Below, in pieces: positions 34,176 through 40,631 of a stretch of 40,631 nucleotides of DNA. The DNA is from Paracoccus marcusii. GTDB taxonomy: Bacteria > Pseudomonadota > Alphaproteobacteria > Rhodobacterales > Rhodobacteraceae. The stretch lies in contig NZ_VDDD01000014.1 in assembly GCF_006151785.1 (NCBI RefSeq), forward strand, positions 1-40,631, written 5' to 3'. The notes under the pieces were generated by a model. The model was given only the letters and a program-made list of their open reading frames with translations, was not told the DNA's origin and did no database searches. The translations under genes were made by a program, and so were the position numbers. Every line of letters begins with the position of its first letter. The stretch's first letter is position 1.

Positions 34176-34994
34176 ATGGGTTTCCCCGGTGTCTGGATGA
34201 CGGAAAGCGAAAGCCTGATCTATCGGGTGGTGCCGAAATGCGCCTGCTCGACGATCGGCCAGATCATGTTCCATTCCGACCACGGCCGCTTCTTCGACGG
34301 GGACATCCACGATTCGACCGACGGGCTGCACAAATGGGCCCAGGACCACAGCCACGATCCGATCGAACGCGCGGTCCGGGCGCGTTCGGGCGTGACCTTC
34401 ACCTGCGTGCGCAACCCCTATGCCCGGCTGCTGTCGTCGTTCTTCGACAAGATCGCGGGCATCCAGCGCAACGGCCGCCGCTATCGCGGCAACCTGGTCC
34501 CGCAGCTGGTCCAGCGTTACGGCATCGACGTGGGCAGCCCCGACAACGGCTTCGAATTCGACCAGATCGCCAGCTTTCGCCGCTTTCTGCTGTTCGCGCG
34601 CGACACCGTCCGGTTCCGCAAGCCGATGGAGCCAGACATCCACTGGTCGGCCATGTCGGGCCACATCTCGACCTTCATCGTGAACGGCGGGCGCTACGAC
34701 CAGATCTTCTTCACCGAGGCGTTCAACGAGGGCATGGCAAAGGTGCTGGCCGCCGCCGACACCAAGGTCGCGATCGATCTGGATCAGGTGCCCCGGTTCA
34801 ACGAATCCGAAGGCCACGGCCCCAAGCGCGCGCATAAGGTCAGCGATTATTTCGACGACCTGTCGCGGCACCTGATCTGGGAGATCTACAAGGACGACTT
34901 CCGGCTGTTCCGCTACGACTTCGACGATCCGGACAACAAGATGCCCCTGGGCGAGGTCGACCTGGACGAGGTGCACGCCAAGCTGGGACGCTGA
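34176..34994 (+). CDS. Sulfotransferase family 2 protein
   Basis: A 272-residue protein with the PAPS 5'-phosphosulfate loop RVVPKCACSTIGQIM (about 14-28) and the 3'-phosphate motif VRNPYARLLSSFFDK (about 75-89), as in the HNK-1/carbohydrate sulfotransferase family 2. It should transfer sulfate from PAPS to a carbohydrate. Start ATG 34176 (MGFPGVWMTES) is chosen over a TTG at 34101; the ribosome-binding site is weak. It is divergent from the glycosyltransferase gene, and converges on acpP. The acceptor is unknown. Confidence 0.88.
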   Translation: MGFPGVWMTESESLIYRVVPKCACSTIGQIMFHSDHGRFFDGDIHDSTDGLHKWAQDHSHDPIERAVRARSGVTFTCVRNPYARLLSSFFDKIAGIQRNGRRYRGNLVPQLVQRYGIDVGSPDNGFEFDQIASFRRFLLFARDTVRFRKPMEPDIHWSAMSGHISTFIVNGGRYDQIFFTEAFNEGMAKVLAAADTKVAIDLDQVPRFNESEGHGPKRAHKVSDYFDDLSRHLIWEIYKDDFRLFRYDFDDPDNKMPLGEVDLDEVHAKLGR

Positions 34995-35011
34995 TCCGCC
35001 ACCCGGCCATG

Positions 35012-35041
35012 AAAAACGGCGCCTCCCTTTCGGGGGCGCCG
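35012..35041 (-). terminator. Rho-independent terminator of acpP
   Basis: On the minus strand a ~10-bp stem CGGCGCCCCC/GGGAGGCGCCG with a GAAA-type loop is followed by TTTTT. It begins about 40 bases after the acpP stop and also lies just after the convergent sulfotransferase gene. Confidence 0.85.
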
Positions 35042-35079
35042 CAAATCCTGCCGCACCGGGGCGCGGCCAAAAGCGTGGA

Positions 35080-35313
35080 TCAGACCGCGCCCTTGATGAA
35101 GGTCACCGCGTCGCCGACGGTCTGGATGGTTTCGGCGGCATCGTCGGGGATCTCGATCCCGAACTCTTCCTCGAACGCCATGACCAGCTCGACGGTGTCG
35201 AGGCTGTCGGCACCCAGGTCGTCGATGAACGAAGCGGATTCGACCACCTTGTCCTCGTCGACACCCAGATGCTCGACCACGATCTTCTTCACGCGATCAG
35301 CGATATCGCTCAT
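35080..35313 (-). CDS. acpP: Acyl carrier protein
   Basis: Carries growing acyl chains in fatty-acid synthesis. The 77-residue acidic protein has the phosphopantetheine serine Ser37 in [10 protein letters not shown]. Start [10 protein letters not shown] at 35313 has GAGGATATGAC just before it. It follows fabG and fabD on the same strand, but a 170-bp gap with its own promoter suggests separate, stronger expression. It ends in a strong terminator. Confidence 0.98.
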   Translation of the reverse strand: MSDIADRVKKIVVEHLGVDEDKVVESASFIDDLGADSLDTVELVMAFEEEFGIEIPDDAAETIQTVGDAVTFIKGAV

Positions 35314-35407
35314 GTCATATCCTCATTCTCGCGGGCATCCGCCCAAGTTTTGCACGGACACGCGGTCCGGTTCAGCACAGGGCGGTTCCCCTGCTGCTAA
35401 AGGCGGG

Positions 35408-35435
35408 GATATAGCACCCATGAACCCTCATGCAA
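35408..35435 (-). promoter_or_regulatory. Candidate promoter of acpP
   Basis: TTGCAT (35435-35430), 16 bp, TATATC (35413-35408), the most AT-rich -10 box in the window. The predicted leader is about 86 nt. Confidence 0.55.
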
Positions 35436-35442
35436 CCGATTT

Positions 35443-35458
35443 CGCACGGTTTCGTGCG
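35443..35458 (-). terminator. Hairpin downstream of fabG
   Basis: CGCACG(AAAC)CGTGCG on the minus strand, about 25 bases after the fabG stop and just ahead of the acpP -35 box. A second stem, CCCGGC/GCCGGG, overlaps the fabG end. Neither has a T-run, so termination is uncertain. Confidence 0.4.
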
Positions 35459-35483
35459 CGCAATCCCGGCCGCGGACGCCGGG

Positions 35484-36221
35484 TCAGACCATCGCCATGC
35501 CGCCGTTGACGTGCAGCGTGGCCCCGGTGACATAGCTGGCCTCGGGGCTGGACAGGTACAGGACCGCGGCGGCGATCTCCTCGGCGCTGCCCATGCGGCC
35601 GGCGGGGATCTGGGTCAGGATCTTGCCCTTCTGGTCGTCGGTCAGCTTGTCGGTCATCGGCGTCTCGATAAAGCCGGGCGCCACGCAGTTCACCGTGATC
35701 CCGCGGCTGGCGACCTCGTAGGCCAGCGATTTCGACATGCCGACCACGCCCGCCTTGGCGGCGGCATAGTTGCCCTGCCCCGGATTGCCCGTGGCCCCCA
35801 CGACCGAGGTGATGTTGACGATCCGCCCCCACCGCGCCTTCATCATGCCGCGCAGCACCGCGCGCGACAGCTTGAAGGTGCTGGTCAGGTTCACGTCCAG
35901 CACCTGCGCCCATTCGTCATCCGACATGCGCATGAACAGGTTGTCGCGCGTGATTCCGGCATTGTTGACCAGGATGTCGATCGACCCCATCGCCTCGGCC
36001 GCGGCCTTCGGCAGCGCCAGGACCGATTCCGCATCGCCCAGGTTCGCGGTCACGACATGCGCCCGCTCGCCCAGTCGGTCGGCCAGCGCGCGCAGCGGCG
36101 CCTCGCGGGTCCCGGACAGCGCAACCGTGGCTCCCGCCCCATGCAGCGCCTCGGCGATCGCGCCGCCGATCCCGCCCGACGCGCCAGTCACCAGCGCGGT
36201 CTTTCCCGTCAGATCGAACAT
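35484..36221 (-). CDS. fabG: 3-oxoacyl-[acyl-carrier-protein] reductase
   Basis: NADPH-dependent reduction of 3-oxoacyl-ACP in fatty-acid elongation. The 245-residue SDR has the nucleotide motif VTGASGGIGGAIAE, NNAGITRDNLFMRM, the catalytic serine in NITSVVGATGNPGQ and the YAAAK pair. It sits between fabD and acpP, the usual fatty-acid cluster. Start MFDLTGKTAL at 36221. The 63-bp gap to fabD contains a GC hairpin and a repeated intergenic element. Confidence 0.97.
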   Translation of the reverse strand: MFDLTGKTALVTGASGGIGGAIAEALHGAGATVALSGTREAPLRALADRLGERAHVVTANLGDAESVLALPKAAAEAMGSIDILVNNAGITRDNLFMRMSDDEWAQVLDVNLTSTFKLSRAVLRGMMKARWGRIVNITSVVGATGNPGQGNYAAAKAGVVGMSKSLAYEVASRGITVNCVAPGFIETPMTDKLTDDQKGKILTQIPAGRMGSAEEIAAAVLYLSSPEASYVTGATLHVNGGMAMV

Positions 36222-36228
36222 CCCAAGC

Positions 36229-36260
36229 CTCTTCTTTTTTGTCCAAATACCCCCGGGGTC
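36229..36260 (-). other. Copy 2 of short intergenic element (CCCCGGGG…TTGGACAAA-AAGA) before fabG
   Basis: On the minus strand GACCCCGGGGGTAT is followed by TTGGACAAAAAAGAAGA, ending about eight bases before the fabG ATG. It resembles the element before recJ (8603-8633) in both blocks and in position relative to the start codon. Confidence 0.5.
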
Positions 36261-36262
36261 CG

Positions 36263-36279
36263 GGGCGGCGCCCCGGTCC
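36263..36279 (-). terminator. GC hairpin between fabD and fabG
   Basis: CCGGGGC(GCC)GCCCCGG on the minus strand, starting a few bases after the fabD stop; no T-run. Possibly an attenuator or processing site within the fabD-fabG transcript. Confidence 0.4.
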
Positions 36280-36284
36280 GCCGG

Positions 36285-37211
36285 TCAGCCCTTCAGCGCC
36301 GCCACATCGGCAGGAGTGCCCACGTTGCGCACCGTCACGTCCTTGGCGATCCGCTTGATCATTCCCGACAGGGCCTTGCCCGCGCCGATCTCCCAAAACT
36401 CGGTGACGCCGCCCTCGGCCATCGTGGCGATCGACTCGCGCCAGCGCACGGTCCCGGTCACCTGCTCGACCAGCAGGCGGCGGATGGCGCCGGGCTCGGT
36501 CACGGCCTCGGCGCGCACGTTGGCGATCAAGGGCACGGCGGGGGGCTGGATGTCCACGCCCGCCAGCGCATCGGCCATGACCGCCGCGGCGGGCTGCATC
36601 AGCACCGAATGGAACGGCGCGGACACCGGCAGCATCAGCGCCCGCTTGGCGCCCGCGGCCTTCATCGCCTCGGCCGCGACCTCGACCGCCCCCTTGTGCC
36701 CCGAGATCACGACCTGCGCAGGGTCGTTGTCATTGGCGGCCTGCACGACCTCGTCGCCCCCGATCTCGCGGCAGATGCGGTCGACGGTCTCGAAGTCCAG
36801 ACCCAGGATCGCGGCCATCGCGCCCACGCCCACCGGCACGGCCTCCTGCATGGCCTGACCGCGCAGGCGCAGCAGATGCGCGGTGTCGGCCAGCGTCAGC
36901 GACCCGGCCGCGCACAGCGCCGAATATTCGCCCAGTGAATGGCCCGCGACGAAATCGGCATTCGCGATGCTCAGGCCCTCCGCCTCCATCGCGCGGAACG
37001 CCGCGATCGACGTGGCCATCAGCGCGGGCTGGGCGTTCTGCGTCAGGGTCAGGGTGCCGGCGTCCCCCTCCCAGATCAGCGCGGACAGGCTCTCGCCCAA
37101 GGCCTCGTCCACCTCGTCGAAGACGGCGCGTGCCGCCGGATAGGCTTCGGCCAGTTCGCGGCCCATGCCGATGGTCTGGGCGCCTTGCCCCGGAAACACG
37201 AATGCCCGCAT
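36285..37211 (-). CDS. fabD: Malonyl-CoA:ACP transacylase
   Basis: Loads malonate from CoA onto acyl carrier protein. The 308-residue protein has the nucleophile motif GHSLGEYSAL (Ser at about 92), the Arg in LLRLRGQAMQ and the catalytic His in SAPFHSVLM. ATG 37211 (MRAFVFPGQGAQ) is the canonical start, with AGGGGGG seven bases upstream; the frame is open 13 codons further up. It heads the fabD-fabG cluster. Confidence 0.97.
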   Translation of the reverse strand: MRAFVFPGQGAQTIGMGRELAEAYPAARAVFDEVDEALGESLSALIWEGDAGTLTLTQNAQPALMATSIAAFRAMEAEGLSIANADFVAGHSLGEYSALCAAGSLTLADTAHLLRLRGQAMQEAVPVGVGAMAAILGLDFETVDRICREIGGDEVVQAANDNDPAQVVISGHKGAVEVAAEAMKAAGAKRALMLPVSAPFHSVLMQPAAAVMADALAGVDIQPPAVPLIANVRAEAVTEPGAIRRLLVEQVTGTVRWRESIATMAEGGVTEFWEIGAGKALSGMIKRIAKDVTVRNVGTPADVAALKG

Positions 37212-37269
37212 GGCGGTCCCCCCTGTGATCATTGCGTTGCAGATGGGCATAGCCGTTGGCGGCGCAAAG

Positions 37270-37296
37270 AAAAAGGGGCCACCGGGGGCCCCTTTT
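37270..37296 (-). terminator. Rho-independent terminator of ndk (symmetric)
   Basis: GGGGCC(ACCGGG)GGCCCC flanked by AAAAA on the left and TTTT on the right. It begins about 25 bases after the ndk stop and, being symmetric, could work in both directions. Confidence 0.85.
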
Positions 37297-37321
37297 CAAA
37301 CGTCAGGGACGGTGGACCCGA

Positions 37322-37744
37322 TCAGCCGACCAGTTCCAGGCCCGAGAAGAAGAACGCGATCTCTTCCTTGGCGGTGTCGGCGGCGTCCGAACCGTGGACC
37401 GAGTTCTCGCCCATGGACAGCGCGAATTCCTTGCGGATGGTGCCCTCGTCGGCGTTGGCCGGGTTGGTGGCGCCCATCACTTCGCGGTTCTTGGCAATGG
37501 CGTTCTCGCCTTCCAGGACCTGCACGACGACCGGCTCGGAGGCCATGAACTCGACCAGCTCGCCATAGAAGGGACGGTCCTTGTGGACCTCGTAGAACTT
37601 GCCGGCCTGGGCGGGCGACAGGTGGATGCGCTTGGACGCGACGATGCGCAGGCCGGCCTCCTCGAACTTGGCGGCGATCTTGCCGGTCAAGTTGCGGCGG
37701 GTCGCGTCGGGCTTGATGATCGAGAGGGTGCGTTCGATGGCCAT
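37322..37744 (-). CDS. ndk: Nucleoside diphosphate kinase
   Basis: Exchanges the gamma-phosphate between nucleoside di- and triphosphates through a phosphohistidine. The 140-residue protein has the active-site His117 in NSVHGSD and the family start [18 protein letters not shown] 37744 has AAGGTGA six bases upstream; the in-frame extension to 37882 covers the promoter and is rejected. It is flanked by its own promoter and a strong terminator, so it is likely a single-gene unit. Confidence 0.97.
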   Translation of the reverse strand: MAIERTLSIIKPDATRRNLTGKIAAKFEEAGLRIVASKRIHLSPAQAGKFYEVHKDRPFYGELVEFMASEPVVVQVLEGENAIAKNREVMGATNPANADEGTIRKEFALSMGENSVHGSDAADTAKEEIAFFFSGLELVG

Positions 37745-37799
37745 GGTCTTCACCTTGTCTGATGCGCGGGCCGGGCCCGCATGAAAGGAAATCCGCGCC

Positions 37800-37828
37800 C
37801 GGTTAGCAGGCTTGTCCGCCCCCGGCAA
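37800..37828 (-). promoter_or_regulatory. Candidate promoter of ndk
   Basis: TTGCCG (37828-37823), 17 bp, TAACCG (37805-37800), giving a leader of about 49 nt. Confidence 0.45.
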
Positions 37829-37897
37829 GGCGCGCGCGCAGGGCGGAACCCCCGGCCGCATCGGCGCCTTGTCCCGGTGCACTCTGCAGGAGACCCA

Positions 37898-38977
37898 ATG
37901 ACGCAGCTTTCCCCGGCCCCCGCGCCCGCCCCGCCGACGGCCCGGCGATCCCTGACCACCGGCACCATCGTGGCCACGCTGGCGCTGGCCGTGCTGCTGG
38001 CGGCGGCCTGGTTCTGGTCGAACCTGCTGCTGATGTCCTTTGCGGCGATCCTAATCGCCATCGCGCTGCGCGCCGGCGCACGGGGGCTGAACCGGCTTCT
38101 GGGCCTGAACGTCAAGCTGGGCGTGCTGGTCGTGCTGCTGGGGGTGATGGCGGTGCTGGCGCTTCTGGTGCGGCTGGCCGGACCGTCCGTCGGGGACCAG
38201 TTCGGTCAGCTGGCCGATGCCCTGCCCGGCTCGTGGCAGGCCATCCAGGACTGGGCGTCATCGTGGCCCGTCGCCGACACGGTGATCCAGCGCGGAGAGG
38301 CTGCCGCCGGAGAGGACAACGCCATGCAGCTGGCACAGCGCCTGCCCGACGTGTTCGGCATGGTCCTGGGCGGCCTGAATTCGGTCCTGGGCAGCCTGTC
38401 CTCGGCCTTCCTGCTGCTGATCCTGTCGCTCTACATCGCGATGGAGGCGGACCTGTATCGCGGCGGCGCCCTGCGCCTGGTGTCCCTGCCCCGCCGCGCG
38501 CGGGCGGCGCAGATCATGGACGAGCTGGGCGAACAGCTGGGCCGCTGGATGGCGGGCCAGGCGCTGGACATGGGCATCGTCGCCGTGCTGGCCGGGATCG
38601 GCCTTTACCTGCTGGACGTGCCGCTGGCCTTCATCCTGGCGGTGATCGCGGGCCTGACCAACATCGTGCCGATCATCGGGCCGTTCTTCTCGGGCGCGAT
38701 CGCGGTGGTCGTGGCGGCGCCGCAGGGGCTGGATACGGCCATCTACGTCGCGCTGCTGTTCACCGTCATCCAGGTCTTCGAGGGCGAGGTGCTGATGCCG
38801 ATGATCCAGAAATACGCGGTCCAGCTGCCCCCGGCCCTGACCGTGCTGGCCATCGTCGCGGTCGGTGCGCTGTTCGGGCTGGTCGCGGTGATCCTGGCCA
38901 CGCCGCTGCTGATCGTGGTCATGCATCTTGTCCGCCGCATCTATGTCGAGGACGTGCTGGGCGACCGCATGGACTGA
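37898..38977 (+). CDS. AI-2E family transporter (PerM-like membrane protein)
   Basis: A 359-residue inner-membrane protein with two N-terminal helices (about 22-58), one near 67-85, a soluble segment, and four or five C-terminal helices. The motif [15 protein letters not shown] and the later [20 protein letters not shown] are typical of the family. Members include transporters of autoinducer-2 and Na+/H+ antiporters, so the substrate cannot be named. Start 37898 (MTQLSPAP) has AGGAGA five bases upstream; the 39-codon in-frame extension is rejected for lacking that. Confidence 0.93.
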   Translation: MTQLSPAPAPAPPTARRSLTTGTIVATLALAVLLAAAWFWSNLLLMSFAAILIAIALRAGARGLNRLLGLNVKLGVLVVLLGVMAVLALLVRLAGPSVGDQFGQLADALPGSWQAIQDWASSWPVADTVIQRGEAAAGEDNAMQLAQRLPDVFGMVLGGLNSVLGSLSSAFLLLILSLYIAMEADLYRGGALRLVSLPRRARAAQIMDELGEQLGRWMAGQALDMGIVAVLAGIGLYLLDVPLAFILAVIAGLTNIVPIIGPFFSGAIAVVVAAPQGLDTAIYVALLFTVIQVFEGEVLMPMIQKYAVQLPPALTVLAIVAVGALFGLVAVILATPLLIVVMHLVRRIYVEDVLGDRMD

Positions 38978-39095
38978 CCCCCTGCCGCATCGCGCGGCAG
39001 GGCATGCAACTTTTGCGTGCGCGGATGCACGCCCGGTCGTGATTTCGACACATGATCCGCCTATGCTGCGGGTGACATTGACCGGGGGTCGCGCG

Positions 39096-39860
39096 ATGCA
39101 ACCGTTCTGCAAGGGCCGCTATCGTGCCCGCCTGGCCGAAACGCCGGGCGATCTGCGCGAATCACAGCGGCTGCGCTGGTTGGCCTTCGTTGCGCGCACG
39201 GGCCGGTCCGACGACGGACAGTCACTGGACGCGGACCATCTGGACGACGACTGCCGCCACATGCTGATCCACGACCTGCGGGATGATCGGCTGGTCTGCA
39301 GCTTCCGATTTCTGCCACTGGCCGACGGTTCCCAGATCGCGCGCAGCTATTCGGCGCAGTTCTACGATCTGGCCGCGCTTGGCCGATTCGACGGTCCGAT
39401 GGTCGAGATGGGGCGGTTCTGCCTGCATCCCGACTGCCACGACCCGGACGTGATCCGCCTGGCCTGGGGCGCGCTGACCCGTTTCATCGAGGAGACCGGG
39501 ATCGAGATGCTGTTCGGCTGTTCCAGCTTCAGCGGCCTCGACCCCGAGACCCATGCCGAGGCCTTTGCCATGCTCAAGGACCGCCACCTGGCGCCACGAC
39601 GCTGGTGGCCGCGCGTCAAGGCGCCGACCGTGTTCCGCTTTGCCCGCGCCCTGCGCCTGCGCCAGCCCGACCCCCGCCGCGCGGCAGAGACGATGCCGCC
39701 CTTGCTGCGCAGCTATCTGGCGATGGGGGGCTGGGTCAGCGACCATGCCGTCGTCGATCCGGCGCTGATGACCATGCATGTCTTCACCGGGGTCGAGATC
39801 CGCGCCATCCCTCCCGCCCGCCGCCGCCTGCTGCACGCGCTGGCCCAGCAGCCCGCCTGA
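39096..39860 (+). CDS. olsB: L-ornithine N-alpha-acyltransferase (ornithine-lipid synthesis)
   Basis: Transfers a 3-hydroxyacyl chain from ACP to ornithine, the first step of ornithine-lipid synthesis. The 254-residue GNAT-like protein has KGRYRARLAET near the start, VEMGRFCLHPDCHD in the acyl-donor region, and LFGCSSFSGLDPETHAEAFA followed by KDRHLAP, all typical of OlsB. ATG 39096 (MQPFCKG) follows GGGGGT; an in-frame ATG at 39063 has no ribosome-binding site. OlsA, the second enzyme, is not in the window. Confidence 0.85.
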   Translation: MQPFCKGRYRARLAETPGDLRESQRLRWLAFVARTGRSDDGQSLDADHLDDDCRHMLIHDLRDDRLVCSFRFLPLADGSQIARSYSAQFYDLAALGRFDGPMVEMGRFCLHPDCHDPDVIRLAWGALTRFIEETGIEMLFGCSSFSGLDPETHAEAFAMLKDRHLAPRRWWPRVKAPTVFRFARALRLRQPDPRRAAETMPPLLRSYLAMGGWVSDHAVVDPALMTMHVFTGVEIRAIPPARRRLLHALAQQPA

Positions 39861-39985
39861 CATCCGCCCCGAAAACGGGCACGCTGCCCAAACCGTGGGC
39901 ACATGCGGGCGATCTGCCCTTGGCGGGTGCAGGATGGCCGGGGGCGGTGATTGACCTTGCCCGATGTCCGGCGCCCCTTGCCCCC

Positions 39986-40631
39986 ATGTTCGACACCGGT
40001 GCCCCATCCATCCGCATGCAGCGCAGCCACGGGGCGGCGCATGTGGTCATGGGGCCGCGCGGCCTGATCGACCTGGCCCAGCGCGGGTCGGCCAAGGCGA
40101 TGCTGCCCCGCATGACCGCGGGCCTGCCCGAGATCGTGTTCCTGAACACCGCGGGCGGGTTGGCATCGGGCGACGGGCTGTCCTTTGGCGTGGACCTGCG
40201 GGCGGGTACGCGCGCCCTGGCCACGACCCAGACCGCCGAACGCGCCTATCGCGCGACGGGCGCGCCTGCGCGGGCCTCGGTCGCAATAACGGTCGGCGCC
40301 GGCGGCTGGCTGGACTGGGTGCCGCAGGAGACGATCCTTTATGACGATGCGCGGCTGGAGCGGGACACGACCGTCGATCTGGCCCCCGGCGCGGGCTGCC
40401 TGCTGCTGGAGATGCTGGTCCTGGGCCGCCTGGCCATGGGCGAACGCCCAACGCGGCTGCATCTGCGCGACCGCCGCGTGGTGCGCCGCGCGGGTCGCGT
40501 GATCCACCACGATGCGCTGTCGCTGGACGACGACGCGCTTGCGCGGCTGGCGAACCCGGCCATGACCGCGGGTGCCCCGGCGCTGGCCACGCTGGCGATG
40601 ATCGCGGATGACGCGCCCGACCGGCTGGCCG
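39986..40631 (+). CDS. ureD: Urease accessory protein UreD, N-terminal part
   Basis: The frame from ATG 39986 (MFDTGAPSIRM) is open to the window end, 215 codons. Typical UreD stretches are visible: LNTAGGLASGDGLSF, TTQTAERAYRATG, WLDWVPQETILYDDARLERDT and LEMLVLGRLAMGE. UreD acts with UreF and UreG to insert nickel into urease, so the urease operon probably continues beyond the window. Assignment of the 125 bp upstream of it: no clear promoter seen. Confidence 0.93.
   Translation, partial: MFDTGAPSIRMQRSHGAAHVVMGPRGLIDLAQRGSAKAMLPRMTAGLPEIVFLNTAGGLASGDGLSFGVDLRAGTRALATTQTAERAYRATGAPARASVAITVGAGGWLDWVPQETILYDDARLERDTTVDLAPGAGCLLLEMLVLGRLAMGERPTRLHLRDRRVVRRAGRVIHHDALSLDDDALARLANPAMTAGAPALATLAMIADDAPDRLA

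Noticed and set aside
32574-34976. An 800-codon minus-strand open frame across the glycosyltransferase and sulfotransferase region
   Set aside because: Overlaps both real genes out of frame; composition is that of a shadow frame.
1-40631. CRISPR arrays, tRNA or rRNA genes, insertion sequences, prophage
   Set aside because: No regularly spaced repeats, cloverleaf-like sequences, transposase, integrase or phage proteins were seen; the window is compact core genome with uniform composition.

Overview
This is a GC-rich stretch of bacterial chromosome, most likely from Paracoccus or a close relative in the Rhodobacteraceae (Alphaproteobacteria). The pointers are an FnrL-type FNR regulator with a matching FNR box, the argS–SPOR pair, the BolA/J-domain divergent pair, an ornithine-lipid acyltransferase, and a class III aminotransferase that resembles from memory the characterised Paracoccus denitrificans omega-transaminase. 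I identify 38 protein genes, two of them cut by the window edges (SPOR protein at 1, ureD at 40631). There are no rRNA or tRNA genes, insertion sequences, phage genes or CRISPR arrays that I can see. Most of the region is core genome.

Layout. 1–2.6 kb: SPOR-domain envelope protein and argS (minus). 2.7–6.5 kb: RhlE-like DEAD-box helicase with a long disordered tail, overlapping lnt (plus). 6.5–13 kb: J-domain protein (minus), then BolA, glpX, recJ, an UPF0173 hydrolase and an Xaa-Pro aminopeptidase (plus). 13–16.5 kb: an unusual SDR, gltA and gltX (minus). 16.6–24.9 kb: comEC, a DUF2798 membrane protein, the aminotransferase, a secreted alpha/beta hydrolase, a TfoX C-terminal-domain protein, miaB and a universal stress protein. 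24.9–30.5 kb: queE, queD, queC, fnrL and polA (all minus). 30.5–32.4 kb: DUF2256 protein, zf-CHCC protein, ABC ATPase, HIT protein. 32.4–35 kb: a divergent glycosyltransferase/sulfotransferase pair. 35–37.8 kb: acpP, fabG, fabD and ndk (minus). 37.9–40.6 kb: AI-2E family transporter, olsB and the start of ureD (plus).

The most informative regulatory signals are these. (i) A class I preQ1 riboswitch overlaps the Shine-Dalgarno of queC and heads the queC-queD-queE operon; its leader appears to begin at the riboswitch. (ii) A perfect FNR box lies exactly 41.5 bp upstream of the predicted start of the universal-stress-protein transcript, 3 kb from the fnrL gene. (iii) fnrL itself has a promoter that predicts a nearly leaderless mRNA. 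(iv) The DEAD-box helicase has a ~130-nt leader with three successive hairpins, two of them near-duplicates. (v) A ~50-bp palindromic element recurs at two convergent gene ends, and a second short element recurs just upstream of recJ and fabG.

No locus here is clearly a new defence or mobile system. The best candidates for something undescribed are the glycosyltransferase(DUF5928)/sulfotransferase pair, the catalytically odd SDR behind the gltA terminator, the leader of the helicase gene, and the two repeated intergenic elements. Promoter calls are by eye from hexamers and spacing, and similarity statements come from memory of the families; no database search was run.
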